NCBI GenBank assembly: GCA_021817875.1
Contig: JAKAFQ010000263.1
Location: 1 to 6,316 of the forward strand
Direction: 5' to 3'
DNA: 6,316 bases
From: Pseudomonadota bacterium
Lineage (GTDB): Bacteria > Pseudomonadota > Gammaproteobacteria > Steroidobacterales > Steroidobacteraceae
How positions within the stretch are numbered: the first letter of the stretch is position 1; each line of letters begins with the position of its first letter. Positions 5,067 through 6,316 of the stretch are shown one piece after another. The position numbers were made by a program, and so were the translations under genes. The notes under the pieces are model-generated. The model saw only the letters and a list, made by a program, of their open reading frames with translations. It made no database searches and had not been told where the DNA came from.

Positions 5067-6316
5067 TCATTGCCAAGTCGTGCCGTTCGTGACGGCGATT
5101 GGTGTTGCTACGGACTCGCTGCCCAACTCGACAGTGAGCACGTACATCCCCTTGAAGGGTGTGCTCGAGGCCGTGACGGTGAACTCGATGGTGTCTCCGT
5201 TGTTCACGCCGGAGGCGCTCGGCCGCGTGACATTCTTCACCGCCGAGACCGAAACGAGCGGCGTGCAGAGGCCCGCGATGGGCTGCACCCCGCCTACCGT
5301 CTGGTACGAGCAGTTCCCCGTGTCGACCCCACTGATGTAGGACACCACGTTCACGCTCGCTGCCATGTCCTGCACGGCCGCTGTGGTGAACACCTGAGCC
5401 TGCACGGTGACGGACTTCCCGGGTGCGACGACAATCGCCTGATCGGTCCGCGAGACTCCGCCGAGCGCGCCAGTCACAGTCGTCGTGCCCTGTGGCACCA
5501 CGCCAACGAAGGGTGTATTGCTATCCGAGAGCGTGACGATCGGGTTTGGCTGTGTGTTGTCGTAGTAGTCTGCATTCGGCTGGCAGGGATTGCGACCAGC
5601 GTTCGCGTCCTGCTGCGACCAGATCGGGAAGATGTCGCCGGTGGAAATGTCCGTCGCCTGAAGCGGGCCAGCCCCATCGACGCTCATGCACACCGTTCCG
5701 ACGCCGATGTTCGTCGCGTCGTTTTCAAACGACGTGCTCTGCTGCGTGACGCTGGTCCCGAGCCAGAGGTCCGGATTCGAGGACATCCAGGCATAGCCAT
5801 TGCCGCCCGCGTTCGTCACATCGTTGACGATGCCGGCCTCGGCCTCCCAATACACGCTATCCACAGCAACATACTGACCGTTGCTCGAATTATCGGCCAC
5901 CAACGCGAAGGGGACATTCGTGCTGCCAGAGGCTACCGTGCCGGTGTAGCCGGTGCCACCATTGACCACCGGATTGACGTAGACGCCGACCGGAAGGTAC
6001 ACGGTGAGCACGGTGCTTCCGGTCAGGGTGACTCCCTGCGACTGCACGTCCTGCAGGATCGTGGTGAGATCCGCGCGCGTCACGGTGTGACCAGAATTCC
6101 ACGACCCGGGATTCACGGTTACCGCAGCATCGACGGTTGCCGCGCCGACCCCGTACTGCGAGAGCAGTCCCCACTCCTGCGAGTTCACCAGTTGGCTGAG
6201 GAACGTCGCGTCGTTCGCCTCGTTGCCAGTCGCCAGCGAGCCAGTGCTGATGTACACCGGCACAATCGTGGGCGAGGCGATCACCTGCGCCGTTCCGCTC
6301 GACCCGGGCATCGTCG
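5067..6316 (-). CDS. Large extracellular protein, putative degenerate metallopeptidase-like domain plus beta-sandwich C-terminus (partial)
   Basis: The frame stays open past the right edge, so at least 416 residues are present and the true start with any signal peptide is missing; the ATG at 6311 is probably internal (numbering below starts there). Residues about 10-265 (PTIVPVYIS, FLSQLVNSQEWGLLSQYGVG, STVLTVYLPVGV, VDSVYWEAEAGIVND, NIGVGTVCM) follow the order of motifs in secreted putative metallopeptidases that carry SHELxEAxTDP. At the matching place (152-164) this protein has YWEAEA, without the histidine, so it is probably not a zinc peptidase of that type. Residues 270-414 are Thr/Val/Ser-rich alternating strands (TIEFTVTASSTPFKGMYVLT), like an Ig-like or adhesin domain. 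Four cysteines (208, 243, 334, 349) could form disulfides. Lysine is very scarce, as in many secreted proteins. A role as surface adhesin or binding protein is inferred; the family link is from memory of motifs. Confidence 0.6.
   Translation of the reverse strand, partial: TMPGSSGTAQVIASPTIVPVYISTGSLATGNEANDATFLSQLVNSQEWGLLSQYGVGAATVDAAVTVNPGSWNSGHTVTRADLTTILQDVQSQGVTLTGSTVLTVYLPVGVYVNPVVNGGTGYTGTVASGSTNVPFALVADNSSNGQYVAVDSVYWEAEAGIVNDVTNAGGNGYAWMSSNPDLWLGTSVTQQSTSFENDATNIGVGTVCMSVDGAGPLQATDISTGDIFPIWSQQDANAGRNPCQPNADYYDNTQPNPIVTLSDSNTPFVGVVPQGTTTVTGALGGVSRTDQAIVVAPGKSVTVQAQVFTTAAVQDMAASVNVVSYISGVDTGNCSYQTVGGVQPIAGLCTPLVSVSAVKNVTRPSASGVNNGDTIEFTVTASSTPFKGMYVLTVELGSESVATPIAVTNGTTWQ

Noticed and set aside
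5032..5340. 102-codon + strand frame antisense to the extracellular protein
   Set aside because: It starts within the terminator hairpin and opposes a long, protein-like minus-strand frame.
1..6316. tRNA genes, CRISPR arrays, transposases and insertion-sequence ends
   Set aside because: None was seen on either strand: no regularly spaced repeats, cloverleaf or transposase-like frame.

Overview
The window looks like an accessory region of a high-GC proteobacterium, probably part of an integrative conjugative element or conjugative plasmid. Two things suggest this: the left end carries the last genes of a type IVb (conjugative, R64/SPI-7-like) pilus operon, and the rest is a patchwork of small hypothetical and regulatory genes with changing strand and base composition. 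The small sigma-region-4 protein and its 95-residue partner recall Xanthomonadales, but the taxonomic guess is an inference.

Left part (1-2405, + strand, high GC). A GC-rich perfect hairpin (22-52) precedes a small membrane-anchored PilM-like protein (71-406). It is followed 10 bases later by a 662-residue PilV-like minor pilin/tip adhesin (417-2405). PilV has a hydrophobic pilin-type N-terminus, the Cys-Gly-Trp junction that precedes the variable C-terminus in shufflon-type PilV proteins, a phage-tail-fibre-like module, an Asn/Gln-rich heptad-repeat coiled coil and a cysteine/tyrosine-rich terminal domain. No shufflon recombinase gene or repeated crossover sites follow it.

Middle part (2406-3786, - strand, visibly lower GC at first). 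Read from right to left, this holds a ribbon-helix-helix DNA-binding protein (3574-3786), a short ORF with an excellent ribosome binding site that may be the head of a frameshifted gene (3320-3448, with a further open stretch to 3256), and a two-transmembrane coiled-coil protein of unknown function (2476-3207) that converges on pilV. It looks like a cargo cassette behind the pilus operon.

Right part (3787-6316). A gene-free 394-base stretch with inverted repeats leads into a + strand pair with TGATG overlap: a 95-residue unknown protein (4181-4468) and a free-standing sigma-70 region 4 helix-turn-helix protein (4468-4683). On the - strand follow a 90-residue conserved hypothetical (4707-4979) with a perfect Shine-Dalgarno, a 12-bp-stem terminator (5017-5045), and the C-terminal 416 residues of a large extracellular protein (5067-6316, start off the right edge). 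The last resembles secreted HELxEA-type putative metallopeptidases, but the expected histidine is absent.

The pilus genes presumably work together, with PilV at the pilus tip selecting the mating partner. No functional link between the other groups is visible beyond proximity.
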